Notes: generated by a model not told the origin, from the sequence alone. A stretch of 36,748 bases of DNA from Pseudomonadota bacterium (GCA_021782795.1 JAJXUP010000004.1:1-36748), one strand, 5' to 3'. Numbered from the stretch's first letter, positions 9,065 through 18,795 are shown. Made by a program: numbers and translations.

Positions 9065-10981
9065 ATGCCGCTGCTGACATTGGACAATGTATCGCTGGCC
9101 TTTGGTCACGTCGCGCTGCTTGATCGGGTGGCATGGGTTATCGAGCCCGGAGCCCGTCTGGGGCTGATCGGGCGTAATGGTGCCGGCAAGTCGAGCCTGC
9201 TCAAGGTGCTGGCAGGCATCGTTGAACCCGATGATGGCACGCTGTGGCGCCAGCCAGGCCTGCGGCTGGCGTTTGTTGCCCAGGAACCGGTGCTCGCTGC
9301 CGACAGTACCGTGTTCGAGGCCGTGGCCGAGGGATTGGGTGAAGTCTGCCGGTTGCTGGTTGACTATCACGGCCTGACATTGCGGCTGGCAGACGCGCAT
9401 GCGGATCAGATCGCCCTGCTCGAACAGATGCAGCAGTTACAGACGCGGCTGGAAGCGGCCGATGGTTGGCGGTTGCAGGCCCGGGTCGAAAACGTGCTCA
9501 GCCGGCTGGGGCTTGACGCCGATGCGCGTGTCGCTGCGCTGTCGGGAGGCACGCGCAAACGGGTGGCGCTGGCGCGGGCGCTGGTGGGCGAGCCGGATGT
9601 GCTGTTGCTCGACGAACCGACCAACCACCTCGATCTGGCATCCATCGAATGGCTGGAAACGCTGATCGGTGAATTTCCTGGCAGCGTGGTCGTCATTACC
9701 CACGATCGCCGTTTTCTCGACCGTGTAGCCAGGCGTATCGTCGAGCTCGACCGTGGTCGCCTGCGCTTCTACGAAGGCGGCTATTCCGCCTACCGCCAGA
9801 TCAAGGCCGAACAACTGGCGGTAGAGGCGGTGGAGCAGGCACGGTTCGACAAGTTCCTGGCGCAGGAAGAAGTCTGGATCCGCAAGGGCGTCGAAGCGCG
9901 GCGCACGCGCAACGAAGGCAGGGTACGCCGGCTTGAACAGTTGCGTGTGCAACGCAGTGAACGGCGCAATCATCTGGGACAGGTGCAACTGTCGCTCGAT
10001 GCGGGCGAACGTTCCGGCAAACGGGTGGCGGAACTTACCGGCGTAAGCAAGTCGTACGACGGCAAACCGGTGATTCGCGATTTCAGTGTGCTCATCCGCA
10101 GCGGCGACAAGGTCGGGCTGATCGGGCCAAACGGCGCCGGCAAAAGCACGCTCATCAAGCTGCTGCTGGGAGAGATCGTTCCCGATGCCGGGCAGGTACA
10201 GCGTGGCACGCGGCTGGAAGTGGCTTATTTCGACCAGTTCCGCAGCCAGCTGGACGACGAGGCGACGCTGATCGATATCATCAGTCCTGGCAGCGATCAT
10301 GTCGAGATCGGCGGCGTACGCAAGCATGTGATCAGCTATCTCGGTGATTTCCTGTTTGCGCCCGAACGCGCACGTTCCCCGGTCAAATCGCTGTCTGGCG
10401 GTGAGCGTAATCGTCTGCTGCTGGCCCGTCTGTTTACCCGGCCGGCCAATGTGCTGGTGCTCGATGAACCGACCAACGACCTCGATATCGATACACTGGA
10501 ACTGCTGGAAGAACTGCTTCAGGATTATGCCGGAACGGTATTGCTGGTGTCGCATGACCGCGAGTTCCTTGATCGCATCGTCACCCAGGTAATCGCTTTC
10601 GAAGGCGATGGGCAGTTGCGCGAGTATGTCGGTGGCTATGATGACTGGCTGGCGCAACGGGCGAGGCTGGCAGAGCAGGCGCCAGGCAACAGGCAAGGTG
10701 AAGACACAACGCTGGCGAAGAAGCTGGCTGCCAGGCCGGCGGTTGCGCCGGTACCGGTGCAAAGGCGAGAGTCGAAACGCAACGCGGGGAACGATCTGCA
10801 ACAGGTCATGAACGACATCGCGCGGCTGGAGCAGGATCAGTCCGGACTGGCTGCCCAACTGGCGGATACGGAATTGTATCGGGGCGATCCGGCACGTCGC
10901 GTGGCGCTCGAACTCGAACTGTCACGCGTGGCCGAAGCCCTGGAAGCTGCACTCGAGCGCTGGGAGGCGCTGGAGGGCTGA
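9065..10981 (+). CDS. uup: ABC-F family ATPase, Uup-like
   Basis: Two ABC domains (GRNGAGKSSLLK, GPNGAGKSTLIK), LSGGTRKRVALA and LSGGERNRLLLA, LLLDEPTNHLDL and LVLDEPTNDLDI, linker, and a C-terminal coiled-coil region. Confidence 0.93.
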   Translation: MPLLTLDNVSLAFGHVALLDRVAWVIEPGARLGLIGRNGAGKSSLLKVLAGIVEPDDGTLWRQPGLRLAFVAQEPVLAADSTVFEAVAEGLGEVCRLLVDYHGLTLRLADAHADQIALLEQMQQLQTRLEAADGWRLQARVENVLSRLGLDADARVAALSGGTRKRVALARALVGEPDVLLLDEPTNHLDLASIEWLETLIGEFPGSVVVITHDRRFLDRVARRIVELDRGRLRFYEGGYSAYRQIKAEQLAVEAVEQARFDKFLAQEEVWIRKGVEARRTRNEGRVRRLEQLRVQRSERRNHLGQVQLSLDAGERSGKRVAELTGVSKSYDGKPVIRDFSVLIRSGDKVGLIGPNGAGKSTLIKLLLGEIVPDAGQVQRGTRLEVAYFDQFRSQLDDEATLIDIISPGSDHVEIGGVRKHVISYLGDFLFAPERARSPVKSLSGGERNRLLLARLFTRPANVLVLDEPTNDLDIDTLELLEELLQDYAGTVLLVSHDREFLDRIVTQVIAFEGDGQLREYVGGYDDWLAQRARLAEQAPGNRQGEDTTLAKKLAARPAVAPVPVQRRESKRNAGNDLQQVMNDIARLEQDQSGLAAQLADTELYRGDPARRVALELELSRVAEALEAALERWEALEG

Positions 10982-10991
10982 CCATGCAATG

Positions 10992-11013
10992 CCGCCCTGC
11001 AGTTGCAGGGCGG
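10992..11013. terminator. Perfect inverted repeat between convergent uup and rne, possible bidirectional terminator
   Basis: CCGCCCTGCA-GT-TGCAGGGCGG. A TTTTTA stretch follows only about 10 bases downstream on the + strand, so it is not a textbook U-tract. Confidence 0.5.
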
Positions 11014-11027
11014 TATGCGTGGACTTT

Positions 11028-13943
11028 TTACTGCTGTTGCGATCCGGATGCGTCTGGCGTCGATCGGGTCTCGACCTGCTGCAACGGCTCTTCCACGGCC
11101 TGCGTCACTGCCGGAGCCGACCTGCGGCGACGCGGCTGTCGTGCCACTACCGGCTCGGGTTCGACGGACTCGGTCGGTGCGCTGCGTGTTTCCACCATCT
11201 GCAGTTCCGCCGTTTCCGACGAAGGGGCCAACAGCTCGGCCAGCAGTTGCTCGATCGGAGCTTTGACTGTTGCAGCTGCCGCCAGGGTGCCGGCAGGCGT
11301 GCTGACCGGCGCCGGTACGGGCTGAGCAGCCGTTTCGGCCGCAGCTGTGGCCGGTACGGATGGTACAGCCACTTCGGTGGCAACCGTGGCCGGTGCGGAT
11401 GCTGCAGCCACTTCGGTGGCAACCGTGGCCGGTGCGGATGCTGCAGCCACTTCGGTGGCAACCGTGGCCGGTGCGGATGGTGCAGCCACTTCGGTCGCAA
11501 CTGTGGCCGGTGCGGATGCTGCCGCAACCCCGGGTTGCACGGGGATGACTGTTTCGGCTGCAGGCTGCATGGTTTCAGCACCCGGCAAGTCGATGCGCGG
11601 TACGGTGTCGCGCACCAGCGAGACAGCGGCTGGTTGTGCGGCCGTTTCGCCGGCAACGGTCGGTGTCGTTGCGCTTGCCGCAGCCGGTGCAGCCTCGTTC
11701 AGCTCCTCATTGATCATTTCGCCGCCCGTTTCGCTGGCAGCCGGTGTCGTCTCAGGCCTGCGTTCGCGCCGGTTACGCCGGCTGCGGCGGCTGCGGGATG
11801 GAGAGGACTGTTCCTGTTCGCCAGCCGCGGCACCGTCGGCACGTGGCGTGTTCGCCGAGTTGTTCGCAGTCGGTGCCTGTGTTGCTTCGACACCGGCTTC
11901 TACCTGCGGGCGGGGCTGGCGCGGCGGACGTGAGCGTCGTGTACCTTCGCCACGAGTTGCGGTTTCGTTCGTAGCGGCTGCTGGCGGTTCACCGGCTTCG
12001 CGTTCGGGACGCTGCGGACGTTCGCGACGCTGCCCTGGCTCGGACTGTTGGCGGCCGTCGCGACGTGGTTCACGAGGTTCGCGCGGCTCGCGCGGTTCGC
12101 GTCGCTCGCCTGGTTCACCACGCGCAGAACGGTTGCGCGGTGTCGGGGCGGGCTGTGGCGTTGGTGCGGGAGCCGGTGTGGCTGCTTTTTCCGGTGCGCG
12201 GCGGTCTTCGCTGCGATCTTGTAGCCAATCGAAGATGCGCGTGATCAGACTCTTGCGCCCCGGTGTGGCGGCCTGGGCCGGTGTTGTAACCGGAGCCGCT
12301 TCTGCCTCGGGGCGCCGTTCGGGTACGATCGGTGCCGGTTGTGCAGGCGTGATGCCATGCACCGCGGGTACCTGGACCGGTGTGCGGTTTTCCTTGCGGG
12401 CGTCGGCGGGCTGGGTTTCCTCAATCGTTTCAGAGAGCTGGTAGCTCGGCACCAGCTGGTCCTGGGCGCTGATTTCGTCCTGGCGCAAACGCGTGATCTT
12501 GTAGTGTGGCGTGACCAGGTGGATGTTGGGAATCAATACCACGCTGACCTTGAGTCGGGATTCGATCGCCACGATGTCGGCACGCTTCTCGTTGAGCAGG
12601 AAAGTGGCGACATCTACCGGGATCTGTGCATGAATCGCCCCGGTGTGGTCTTTCATGGACTGCTCCTGGATGATGCGCAGGATGTGCAGTGCGGTGGATT
12701 CGATGCCACGGATAAAGCCGGTGCCGCTACAGCGCGGGCAGGGCTGGTGGCTTGATTCGCCAAGCGACGGTTGCAGGCGCTGGCGTGACAGTTCCATCAG
12801 ACCGAAACGCGAAATTTTGCCGAACTGTACCCGTGCGCGGTCGTAATGCAGTGCGTCGCGCAGCCGGTTTTCGACCTCGCGCTGGTTGCGCTGGTTTTCC
12901 ATGTCGATGAAGTCGATCACGATCAGGCCGCCCAGGTCGCGCAGACGCAGTTGGCGAGCCACTTCTTCTGCTGCTTCCAGGTTGGTGTTGAAGGCGGTCT
13001 GTTCGATATCTGCGCCGCGGGTGGAGCGTGCCGAATTGACGTCGACAGCGACCAGTGCTTCGGTGTGGTCGATGACGATCGCGCCACCGGACGGCAGGTT
13101 GACTTCACGGGCGTAGGCGGTCTCGATCTGATGTTCGATCTGAAAACGCGAGAACAGCGGGATGTCGTCGTGGTACAGCTTGACCTTGTTGACATTGCCA
13201 GGCATGACGTGGCTCATGAACTGGCGTGCCTGTTCGAACACTTCGGGCGTATCGATGAGGATTTCGCCAATGTCGGGCTGGAAATAGTCGCGGATCGCGC
13301 GGATCACCAGGCTGCTTTCCTGGTAGATCAGGAATGCGCCCTTCTGACCGCTGGCAGCGGTGTCGATGGCGGTCCACAGTTGCAGCAGGTAGTTGAGATC
13401 CCACTGCAGTTCTTCCACGCCGCGGCCAATGCCGGCGGTGCGAGCGATGATGCTCATTCCGGCCGGCAGTTCGAGCTGGTTCATCACGTCGCGCAACTCG
13501 TTGCGGTCTTCGCCTTCAATGCGGCGCGATACGCCACCGCCACGCGGGTTGTTGGGCATGAGTACCAGGTAGCGGCCGGCGAGGCTGATGTAAGTGGTCA
13601 GCGCCGCCCCCTTGTTGCCGCGCTCGTCCTTTTCTACCTGGACGATGAGTTCCTGGCCTTCGCGCAGGGCATCCTGAATGCGCTGGCGACCGGAATCGCC
13701 ACCGCTGGCGTAGCAGCTGCGGGCGACTTCCTTGAACGGCAGAAAGCCATGGCGGTCGTTGCCGTAATCGATGAATGCGGCTTCCAGTCCCGGCTCGATG
13801 CGGGTGACGATACCCTTGTAGATGTTGCTCTTGCGTTGCTCCTTGCTTGCGGATTCGATGTCGAGGTCGATGAGTTTTTGTCCATCGACGATGGCAACCC
13901 GCAGTTCTTCTGCCTGGGTTGCGTTAAACAGCATGCGTTTCAT
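11028..13943 (-). CDS. rne: Ribonuclease E
   Basis: [61 protein letters not shown] (S1 region); [18 protein letters not shown]; Zn-link [12 protein letters not shown]; long Arg/Pro/Ala-rich C-terminal half. RBS-like GGGAG upstream. Confidence 0.97.
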   Translation of the reverse strand: MKRMLFNATQAEELRVAIVDGQKLIDLDIESASKEQRKSNIYKGIVTRIEPGLEAAFIDYGNDRHGFLPFKEVARSCYASGGDSGRQRIQDALREGQELIVQVEKDERGNKGAALTTYISLAGRYLVLMPNNPRGGGVSRRIEGEDRNELRDVMNQLELPAGMSIIARTAGIGRGVEELQWDLNYLLQLWTAIDTAASGQKGAFLIYQESSLVIRAIRDYFQPDIGEILIDTPEVFEQARQFMSHVMPGNVNKVKLYHDDIPLFSRFQIEHQIETAYAREVNLPSGGAIVIDHTEALVAVDVNSARSTRGADIEQTAFNTNLEAAEEVARQLRLRDLGGLIVIDFIDMENQRNQREVENRLRDALHYDRARVQFGKISRFGLMELSRQRLQPSLGESSHQPCPRCSGTGFIRGIESTALHILRIIQEQSMKDHTGAIHAQIPVDVATFLLNEKRADIVAIESRLKVSVVLIPNIHLVTPHYKITRLRQDEISAQDQLVPSYQLSETIEETQPADARKENRTPVQVPAVHGITPAQPAPIVPERRPEAEAAPVTTPAQAATPGRKSLITRIFDWLQDRSEDRRAPEKAATPAPAPTPQPAPTPRNRSARGEPGERREPREPREPREPRRDGRQQSEPGQRRERPQRPEREAGEPPAAATNETATRGEGTRRSRPPRQPRPQVEAGVEATQAPTANNSANTPRADGAAAGEQEQSSPSRSRRSRRNRRERRPETTPAASETGGEMINEELNEAAPAAASATTPTVAGETAAQPAAVSLVRDTVPRIDLPGAETMQPAAETVIPVQPGVAAASAPATVATEVAAPSAPATVATEVAAASAPATVATEVAAASAPATVATEVAVPSVPATAAAETAAQPVPAPVSTPAGTLAAAATVKAPIEQLLAELLAPSSETAELQMVETRSAPTESVEPEPVVARQPRRRRSAPAVTQAVEEPLQQVETRSTPDASGSQQQ
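11347..11541 (-). repeat. 39-bp (13-aa) in-frame tandem repeats in the rne C-terminal region, about 4 good units plus a degenerate one
   Basis: Unit (+ strand) gtggccggtgcggatgctgcagccacttcggtggcaacc; encodes (A/P)[12 protein letters not shown] repeats. Confidence 0.92.
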
Positions 13944-14075
13944 TGACTTGATTTCTCCCGCGCGCGTTTCACACGGGTTCAGGCCACCTCCGTCGATACG
14001 GTCGCGACTGTCACTGCAGCATGGCTGTGAAGGCGGTGCAGGACCGGAAGGATGGCGATATGGCAGGTTAAACCC

Positions 14076-14101
14076 GTGTCTGCGCAGTGCTGCGCAGACA
14101 C
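14076..14101 (-). promoter_or_regulatory. Strong hairpin in the rne 5' leader
   Basis: GTGTCTGCGCA-gtgc-TGCGCAGACAC: 11-bp perfect stem with a 4-nt loop, about 130 nt upstream of the rne start, with no T-tract on either strand. Confidence 0.55.
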
Positions 14102-14685
14102 AGTGGAGGACGGAGCTGTGGCAGGCGTGAACCGACGGGTGGTGTGATCAGGATAAGATTCGGAATCAGGGTTCATGATGTATAGGGCTTCATGCCGTTT
14201 CACCGGGTGCATGCGCAGCGTTTGATCTGCTGTGCAGGCCGCATTATCGTGTCTTCACCCGTGCGGGTTGGCGTAAGGCTCACACCGTTCCTCGCTGGAT
14301 GTTGCTTCGCGCGCTTCATATATGTGTTGCTACCGATCGCTGCTTGTGCGCCAAACCGCTTTTCTGTCATGCATGCGGTTCGCGATCCGTGTTCGGTCAT
14401 GAGGACGTGTATAATGTGCCGTTCATGTCCGATGGTGTCAGGGCGCTATGGGGCCGGGCATTGCCGCATGCACTGGAATCCGGGCAAGAGACGCGCAACA
14501 GCATGTGTGCACGTCGGATTTTCCTGATTTCTTCCTGTAGCGGGTTGCGCCCGGGCCGCATGCGGCCTGTCGGGATCCGGTGAGCGAAATTAACCGGTTT
14601 GTTTTTACTTCTGGACACTGCGTCGGGCAAAGGATGAAATTTTCCGTTGTGCCCGGACTGGCCAGTTGTCGCAAAAAGTGCTGAC

Positions 14686-14714
14686 AGTATATGCAAAATG
14701 AATGATTTACGCAA
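14686..14714 (-). promoter_or_regulatory. Candidate sigma70 promoter for rne, overlapping the rluC start
   Basis: On the minus strand: TTGCGT - 17 bp - TATACT. Would give an rne leader of about 730-740 nt. Confidence 0.4.
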
Positions 14715-15648
14715 AGAATCTGTCACTTTTGTCAAGATCGATGAGTCTGCGGACGGACAGCGGGTCGACAATTACCTGTTCGGGCATCTCAAGGGCGTGC
14801 CCAAAAGCCATGTCTACCGCCTGTTGCGTACCGGACAGGTGCGCTTGAACAAAGGGCGGGTCGACGCTGCGCGCAAGCTGGCATTGGGTGACGAATTGCG
14901 GATTCCGCCGCTGCGTCTGGCGAGTGCGCCACCGCCGGTGGTGCTGCCCCGGCGTGGCCATCGGCTTGCCGACCGTATCCTGTGGCGCGACGATGCGTTG
15001 CTGGTGCTGGACAAGCCGGCCGGGCTGGCCGTACATGGCGGCAGCGGCGTGAGCTTTGGCGTGATCGAGCAGTTGCGCGCCGAATTGCCCGAATGCCGTT
15101 TCCTCGAACTGGCCCACAGGCTCGACCGGGAGACATCCGGGGTGCTGGTGCTGGCTTGCCGGCGCAGTGCGCTGGTCCGGTTGCATGACCAGTTTCGCGC
15201 CGGAGAGATCGACAAGCATTATCTGGCATTGGTGCAGGGCGACTGGAACTGGCCGGTGCGCCATGCGCAGGCACCGTTGCACAAGTACCTGGATGCCCAG
15301 GGCGAACGCCGCGTCATGGTGAGCCCGGAGGGCAAACAGGCGCACACGGTGTTTCGCCTGGTCGGGCGCTGGGGTGAGTTCGCCCTGCTGGATGCGGAGC
15401 TGCGCACCGGACGCACCCATCAGATCCGCGTGCATCTCGCCCATATGGGATTTCCCATCGCTGGTGACGATAAATACGGTGATTTTGCGCGTAACCGTGA
15501 GCTGGCGCGGGCCGGACTCAAGCGCATGTTCCTGCATGCCGCGCGTATCGGCCTTGCTCACCCGCTGACCGGCGAGCCGCTGCATATCGAAGCGCCGCTG
15601 CCGGATGAATTGCAACAATTTATGGATCGACTGAAACCCCATGCCTAA
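14698..15648 (+). CDS. rluC: 23S rRNA pseudouridine synthase RluC
   Basis: S4 domain (DGQRVDNYLFGHLKGVPKSHVYRLLRTGQVRLNKGR); LDKPAGLAVHGGSG; LAHRLDRETSGVLVLA; RTGRTHQIRVHLAHMGFPIAGDDKYG. Divergent from rne, as in many proteobacteria. Confidence 0.95.
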   Translation: MNDLRKESVTFVKIDESADGQRVDNYLFGHLKGVPKSHVYRLLRTGQVRLNKGRVDAARKLALGDELRIPPLRLASAPPPVVLPRRGHRLADRILWRDDALLVLDKPAGLAVHGGSGVSFGVIEQLRAELPECRFLELAHRLDRETSGVLVLACRRSALVRLHDQFRAGEIDKHYLALVQGDWNWPVRHAQAPLHKYLDAQGERRVMVSPEGKQAHTVFRLVGRWGEFALLDAELRTGRTHQIRVHLAHMGFPIAGDDKYGDFARNRELARAGLKRMFLHAARIGLAHPLTGEPLHIEAPLPDELQQFMDRLKPHA

Positions 15649-16297
15649 ACGTTTTGATTTGCTGGTATTCGACTGGGACGGCACACTCATGGATTCCACG
15701 GCCGTCATCGCGGGTTCGATGCGTGACGCCTGCGCCGATCTCGGCTTGCCCGTGCCGGGCGAGTCCGAGGCGCGCCACATCATCGGCCTGGGACTGACGC
15801 AGGCGATCGCCTGCCTGCAACCGCAGTTGCCGCAGGAACACTATCCGCCGCTGATCGCCCGTTATCGGCAGCATTTTCTGTCGCGTGACCAGGATCTCGT
15901 CCTGTTCGATGGCGTTGCGCAAACGATTCCGCGGCTCCATAATGCCGGTCACTGGGTCGCGGTGGCCACAGGAAAAAATCGCAACGGGCTTGATCGTGCG
16001 CTCGACCAGAGCGGTCTGCGTGACTATTTCCACGCCACGCGTTGCGCGGAGGAATGTTTCTCCAAGCCGCATCCGGCCATGCTGCACGAACTGATGGACG
16101 TGCTCGATGTGCCACCGGAGCGTACGCTGATGATCGGCGACACCAGTCATGACCTGATGATGGCACGCAATGCCGGTGTGGCTTCGGTGGCGGTCAGCTA
16201 TGGCGCGCACAGCGAAGAAGAATTGCATGAATACCGGCCGTTGCACCTGGTGCACACGTTTGCCGAACTGGCAGACTGGCTCGATCGCCACGCCTGA
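15641..16297 (+). CDS. HAD-superfamily hydrolase (phosphoglycolate phosphatase-like)
   Basis: FDLLVFDWDGTLMDS; VAVATGKNRNGL; KPHPAMLHELMDVLDVPPERTLMIGDTSHDLMMARNAGV. Confidence 0.9.
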   Translation: MPKRFDLLVFDWDGTLMDSTAVIAGSMRDACADLGLPVPGESEARHIIGLGLTQAIACLQPQLPQEHYPPLIARYRQHFLSRDQDLVLFDGVAQTIPRLHNAGHWVAVATGKNRNGLDRALDQSGLRDYFHATRCAEECFSKPHPAMLHELMDVLDVPPERTLMIGDTSHDLMMARNAGVASVAVSYGAHSEEELHEYRPLHLVHTFAELADWLDRHA

Positions 16298-16322
16298 GCC
16301 GGCAATGAACGGGGGATGAATC

Positions 16323-17264
16323 TTGGCTGAACCGGACAACCGCTGGGAGCGGGACGTGATCGAGAAAACGCTGCTTGCCGCAGTCACCGAGCAGCGCAGG
16401 GCCCGCCGCTGGGGTATTTTTTTCAAGCTGCTTGGTTTCGGTTACCTGACCCTGCTTCTGCTGTCGCTGGCTGGCTGGCTGGACGATGGTAACCTGTCGA
16501 TGGTTGGCAGACATACAGCGCTCGTCGAACTGAGCGGCACGCTGGCCAGCAATGCCGTCAATGCCGACGACATCATCACCGGATTGCAGGATGCATTCGA
16601 CGACAAGGACACTGCCGGCGTGATCCTGCGTATCAACAGCCCTGGCGGCAGTCCGGTCCAGGCCGGACGGATCTACGACGAAATGATGCGCTTGCGCCGC
16701 AAGCATCCACACGTGCCACTGTATGTGGTCGTGGATGACATTTGCGCTTCCGGTGGATACTACGTGGCTTCCGCCGCCGAGCGCATCTATGTGGACAAGG
16801 CCAGTCTGGTCGGTTCGATCGGCGTGATCATGGATGGATTCGGCTTTACCGGCAGCATGCAGAAGCTCGGCGTCGACCGTCGGCTGCTGATTTCCGGCGC
16901 CAACAAGGCGTTTCTCGATCCATTCTCGCCGGCGAACCCCAGGCAGCAGGCCTATGCGCAGTCGATGCTCGACGAGATCCACCAGCAGTTCATTCATGCT
17001 GTACGCGAGGGGCGTGGTGCCCGGCTCAAGGAAACTCCGGACATGTTCAGCGGGCTGATCTGGACCGGTGCGCAAAGCGTGCAACTGGGGCTGGCTGACG
17101 GATTTGGCAGTGTCGACAGCGTGGCGCGCGATGTCATCCATGCCGAAAAACTGGTGGACTATACGCCGCAACCCGGACTGGCGGACCGTTTTGCCCATCA
17201 GTTCGGCATGACGCTGGCGCGCAATTTCAATCCGCTGTCCTGGATGGACATGAGGCTGCATTGA
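16323..17264 (+). CDS. S49 family signal peptide peptidase (SppA-like)
   Basis: TTG start with GGGGGA upstream. One N-terminal TM; LRINSPGGSPVQAGRIYDEM; VDDICASGGYYVASAAERIYVDKASLVGSIGVIMDGFGF. Confidence 0.92.
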   Translation: MAEPDNRWERDVIEKTLLAAVTEQRRARRWGIFFKLLGFGYLTLLLLSLAGWLDDGNLSMVGRHTALVELSGTLASNAVNADDIITGLQDAFDDKDTAGVILRINSPGGSPVQAGRIYDEMMRLRRKHPHVPLYVVVDDICASGGYYVASAAERIYVDKASLVGSIGVIMDGFGFTGSMQKLGVDRRLLISGANKAFLDPFSPANPRQQAYAQSMLDEIHQQFIHAVREGRGARLKETPDMFSGLIWTGAQSVQLGLADGFGSVDSVARDVIHAEKLVDYTPQPGLADRFAHQFGMTLARNFNPLSWMDMRLH

Positions 17265-17319
17265 TTTCTGCCGCAGGCGAATTCCGGTTGGGCAGTGGCC
17301 GCATCATGTCGGGCGTGGC

Positions 17320-17898
17320 ATGGGGGGCGGGCGCGTGAGCGCCACGGGTTCGCTCGACCGTTTTCTGGCCGAAGTCGAACGCCGGGCCTACCGTCAGGCG
17401 GCTTTTGCCGTGCGCGACGAACAGGCGGCGCTCGACATCGTGCAGGACGCCATGATGAAGCTGGCGGAAAAATATGCCGACGCGCCGCAACAGGAATGGC
17501 CGCTGCTGTTCCAGCGCATCCTGCAAAATGCCATCCGTGATTATTACCGGCGCCAGAAAGTGCGGAATTTCTGGACCACGGCATTGTCTTTCTTTGCGTC
17601 GGGGCATGAAGACCAGGAAGAGGATGACCCCCTCGAACATGTCCAGTCCACCGACGAGCGTGACGACCCGGTGCATATCATATCGGCCGGCAAGAACATT
17701 GCCATGATCGAGCAGGCCATAGAAAAATTGCCCGCGCGTCAACGCGAAGCCTTCCTGCTGCGTTACTGGGAAGAACTGGACATTACGGAAACTGCGGCGG
17801 TTATGGGGTGTTCGGAAGGAAGCGTCAAGACGCATTGCTCGCGGGCGGTGCATACGCTGGCCGATCTGCTGCGGAACAAGGGAATCATCGATGAATGA
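17320..17898 (+). CDS. RNA polymerase sigma factor, sigma-70 family (ECF-like, two-domain)
   Basis: Sigma2-like AAFAVRDEQAALDIVQDAMMKLAEKYAD...IRDYYRRQKVRNFW. Sigma4-like IEKLPARQREAFLLRYWEELDITETAAVMGCSEGSVKTHCSRAVHTLADLL. An acidic linker joins them. Start may be GTG 17335. Confidence 0.9.
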   Translation: MGGGRVSATGSLDRFLAEVERRAYRQAAFAVRDEQAALDIVQDAMMKLAEKYADAPQQEWPLLFQRILQNAIRDYYRRQKVRNFWTTALSFFASGHEDQEEDDPLEHVQSTDERDDPVHIISAGKNIAMIEQAIEKLPARQREAFLLRYWEELDITETAAVMGCSEGSVKTHCSRAVHTLADLLRNKGIIDE

Positions 17899-18274
17899 GG
17901 ACGCATACGCGAGAAAGGTATTGACTGCGCTTGACGACAGTCTGGCCGATTTGCGTCCGGATGTTTTGCGCAGACTGCGCAATGCACGTGAACAGGCCTG
18001 CGAACTGGCGAGCCAGCATGCCTCCGAGTCCCGGTTCAGGGGGATGCATAGCGCCACGCTGGTTGACTGGATCCGGCAACATCGGGTCGGCGTGATCGGT
18101 ATCCTGCTGGCGACGCTGGTCGTGCTGGGTGGCGTCATGTGGCAGTCTTCCGGCAACAACGAAGAAGACATGGCGGACATCGACGCCGGGCTGCTGACGG
18201 GCGATCTGCCGGTCAATGCCTATCTGGACAACCATCTGAGCAAATGGGCGGACAGCAGCGATTCCGCCAACTAG
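17891..18274 (+). CDS. DUF3619-like small protein with one TM helix
   Basis: MNEDAYARKVLTALDDSLADLRPDVLRRLRNAREQACEL... followed by VGVIGILLATLVVLGGVMW. Overlaps the sigma factor stop by 8 bp. Family call from memory. Confidence 0.72.
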   Translation: MNEDAYARKVLTALDDSLADLRPDVLRRLRNAREQACELASQHASESRFRGMHSATLVDWIRQHRVGVIGILLATLVVLGGVMWQSSGNNEEDMADIDAGLLTGDLPVNAYLDNHLSKWADSSDSAN

Positions 18275-18303
18275 TCAGGCACCTGGCCGCTACCCGCCAC
18301 GTA

Positions 18304-18786
18304 ATGTTGGCGCAGGTCAGACGAGCGGGTGTGCTGGTGGCGTGTCTGATCCTGGCGGCTGGCAATGTGGCGGCGTCAGCAACCACAACGGTTGCGGCTG
18401 CGCCAGGCTGGCAGCAGCTCACGCCCGAGCAGCAGACCATTCTGCAACCGGTGCAATCGCGTTGGCCTCACATGTCCGACGTGCAACGCAATCGCCTGCT
18501 GGCGGTTGCTGCAAAATATCCCGGACTCAGCCCCCAGGCGCAACAGCGTTTTCGCAAACGGCTGACCGTCTGGAGCGCACTGACGCGTCAGCAACGGGAT
18601 CTCGCCCGCAGAAACTACCTGCGCCTGAAAAAGTTGCCGCCAGCGAAGCGGCGGGTCGTCAAACAGGAGCTGCTCAAGGCGCATCCGCCGCTGTCGGTAC
18701 CGCAAACCGGTGTGGGCGTGACGGCGCCGAGCTCGACCATTCCCGTCCAGACGCCGCCTCTCCGGTCAGGCAGCAGCGACCGCTAA
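18304..18786 (+). CDS. DUF3106-like exported protein
   Basis: Signal peptide (AGVLVACLILAAGNVAASA); WQQLTPEQQTILQPVQSRWPHMSDVQRNRLLAVAAKYPGLSPQAQQRFRKRLTVWSALTRQQRDLARRNYLRLKKLP. Confidence 0.75.
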   Translation: MLAQVRRAGVLVACLILAAGNVAASATTTVAAAPGWQQLTPEQQTILQPVQSRWPHMSDVQRNRLLAVAAKYPGLSPQAQQRFRKRLTVWSALTRQQRDLARRNYLRLKKLPPAKRRVVKQELLKAHPPLSVPQTGVGVTAPSSTIPVQTPPLRSGSSDR

Positions 18787-18795
18787 TGCAGACCT

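Noticed and set aside
9437-10858. 473-aa minus-strand ORF antisense to uup
   Set aside because: Shadow ORF; the sense strand has two complete ABC domains.
11347-11541. Regular ~39-bp direct repeats as a possible CRISPR array
   Set aside because: Repeats are contiguous with no unique spacers and are in frame within the rne coding sequence.
12846-13946. 366-aa + strand ORF antisense to the rne catalytic half
   Set aside because: Shadow ORF; the RNase E reading frame is unambiguous.
14192-14527. 111-aa ORF in the rne-rluC intergenic region
   Set aside because: Cys/Arg-rich, no domain and no convincing RBS; better explained as leader/regulatory DNA.
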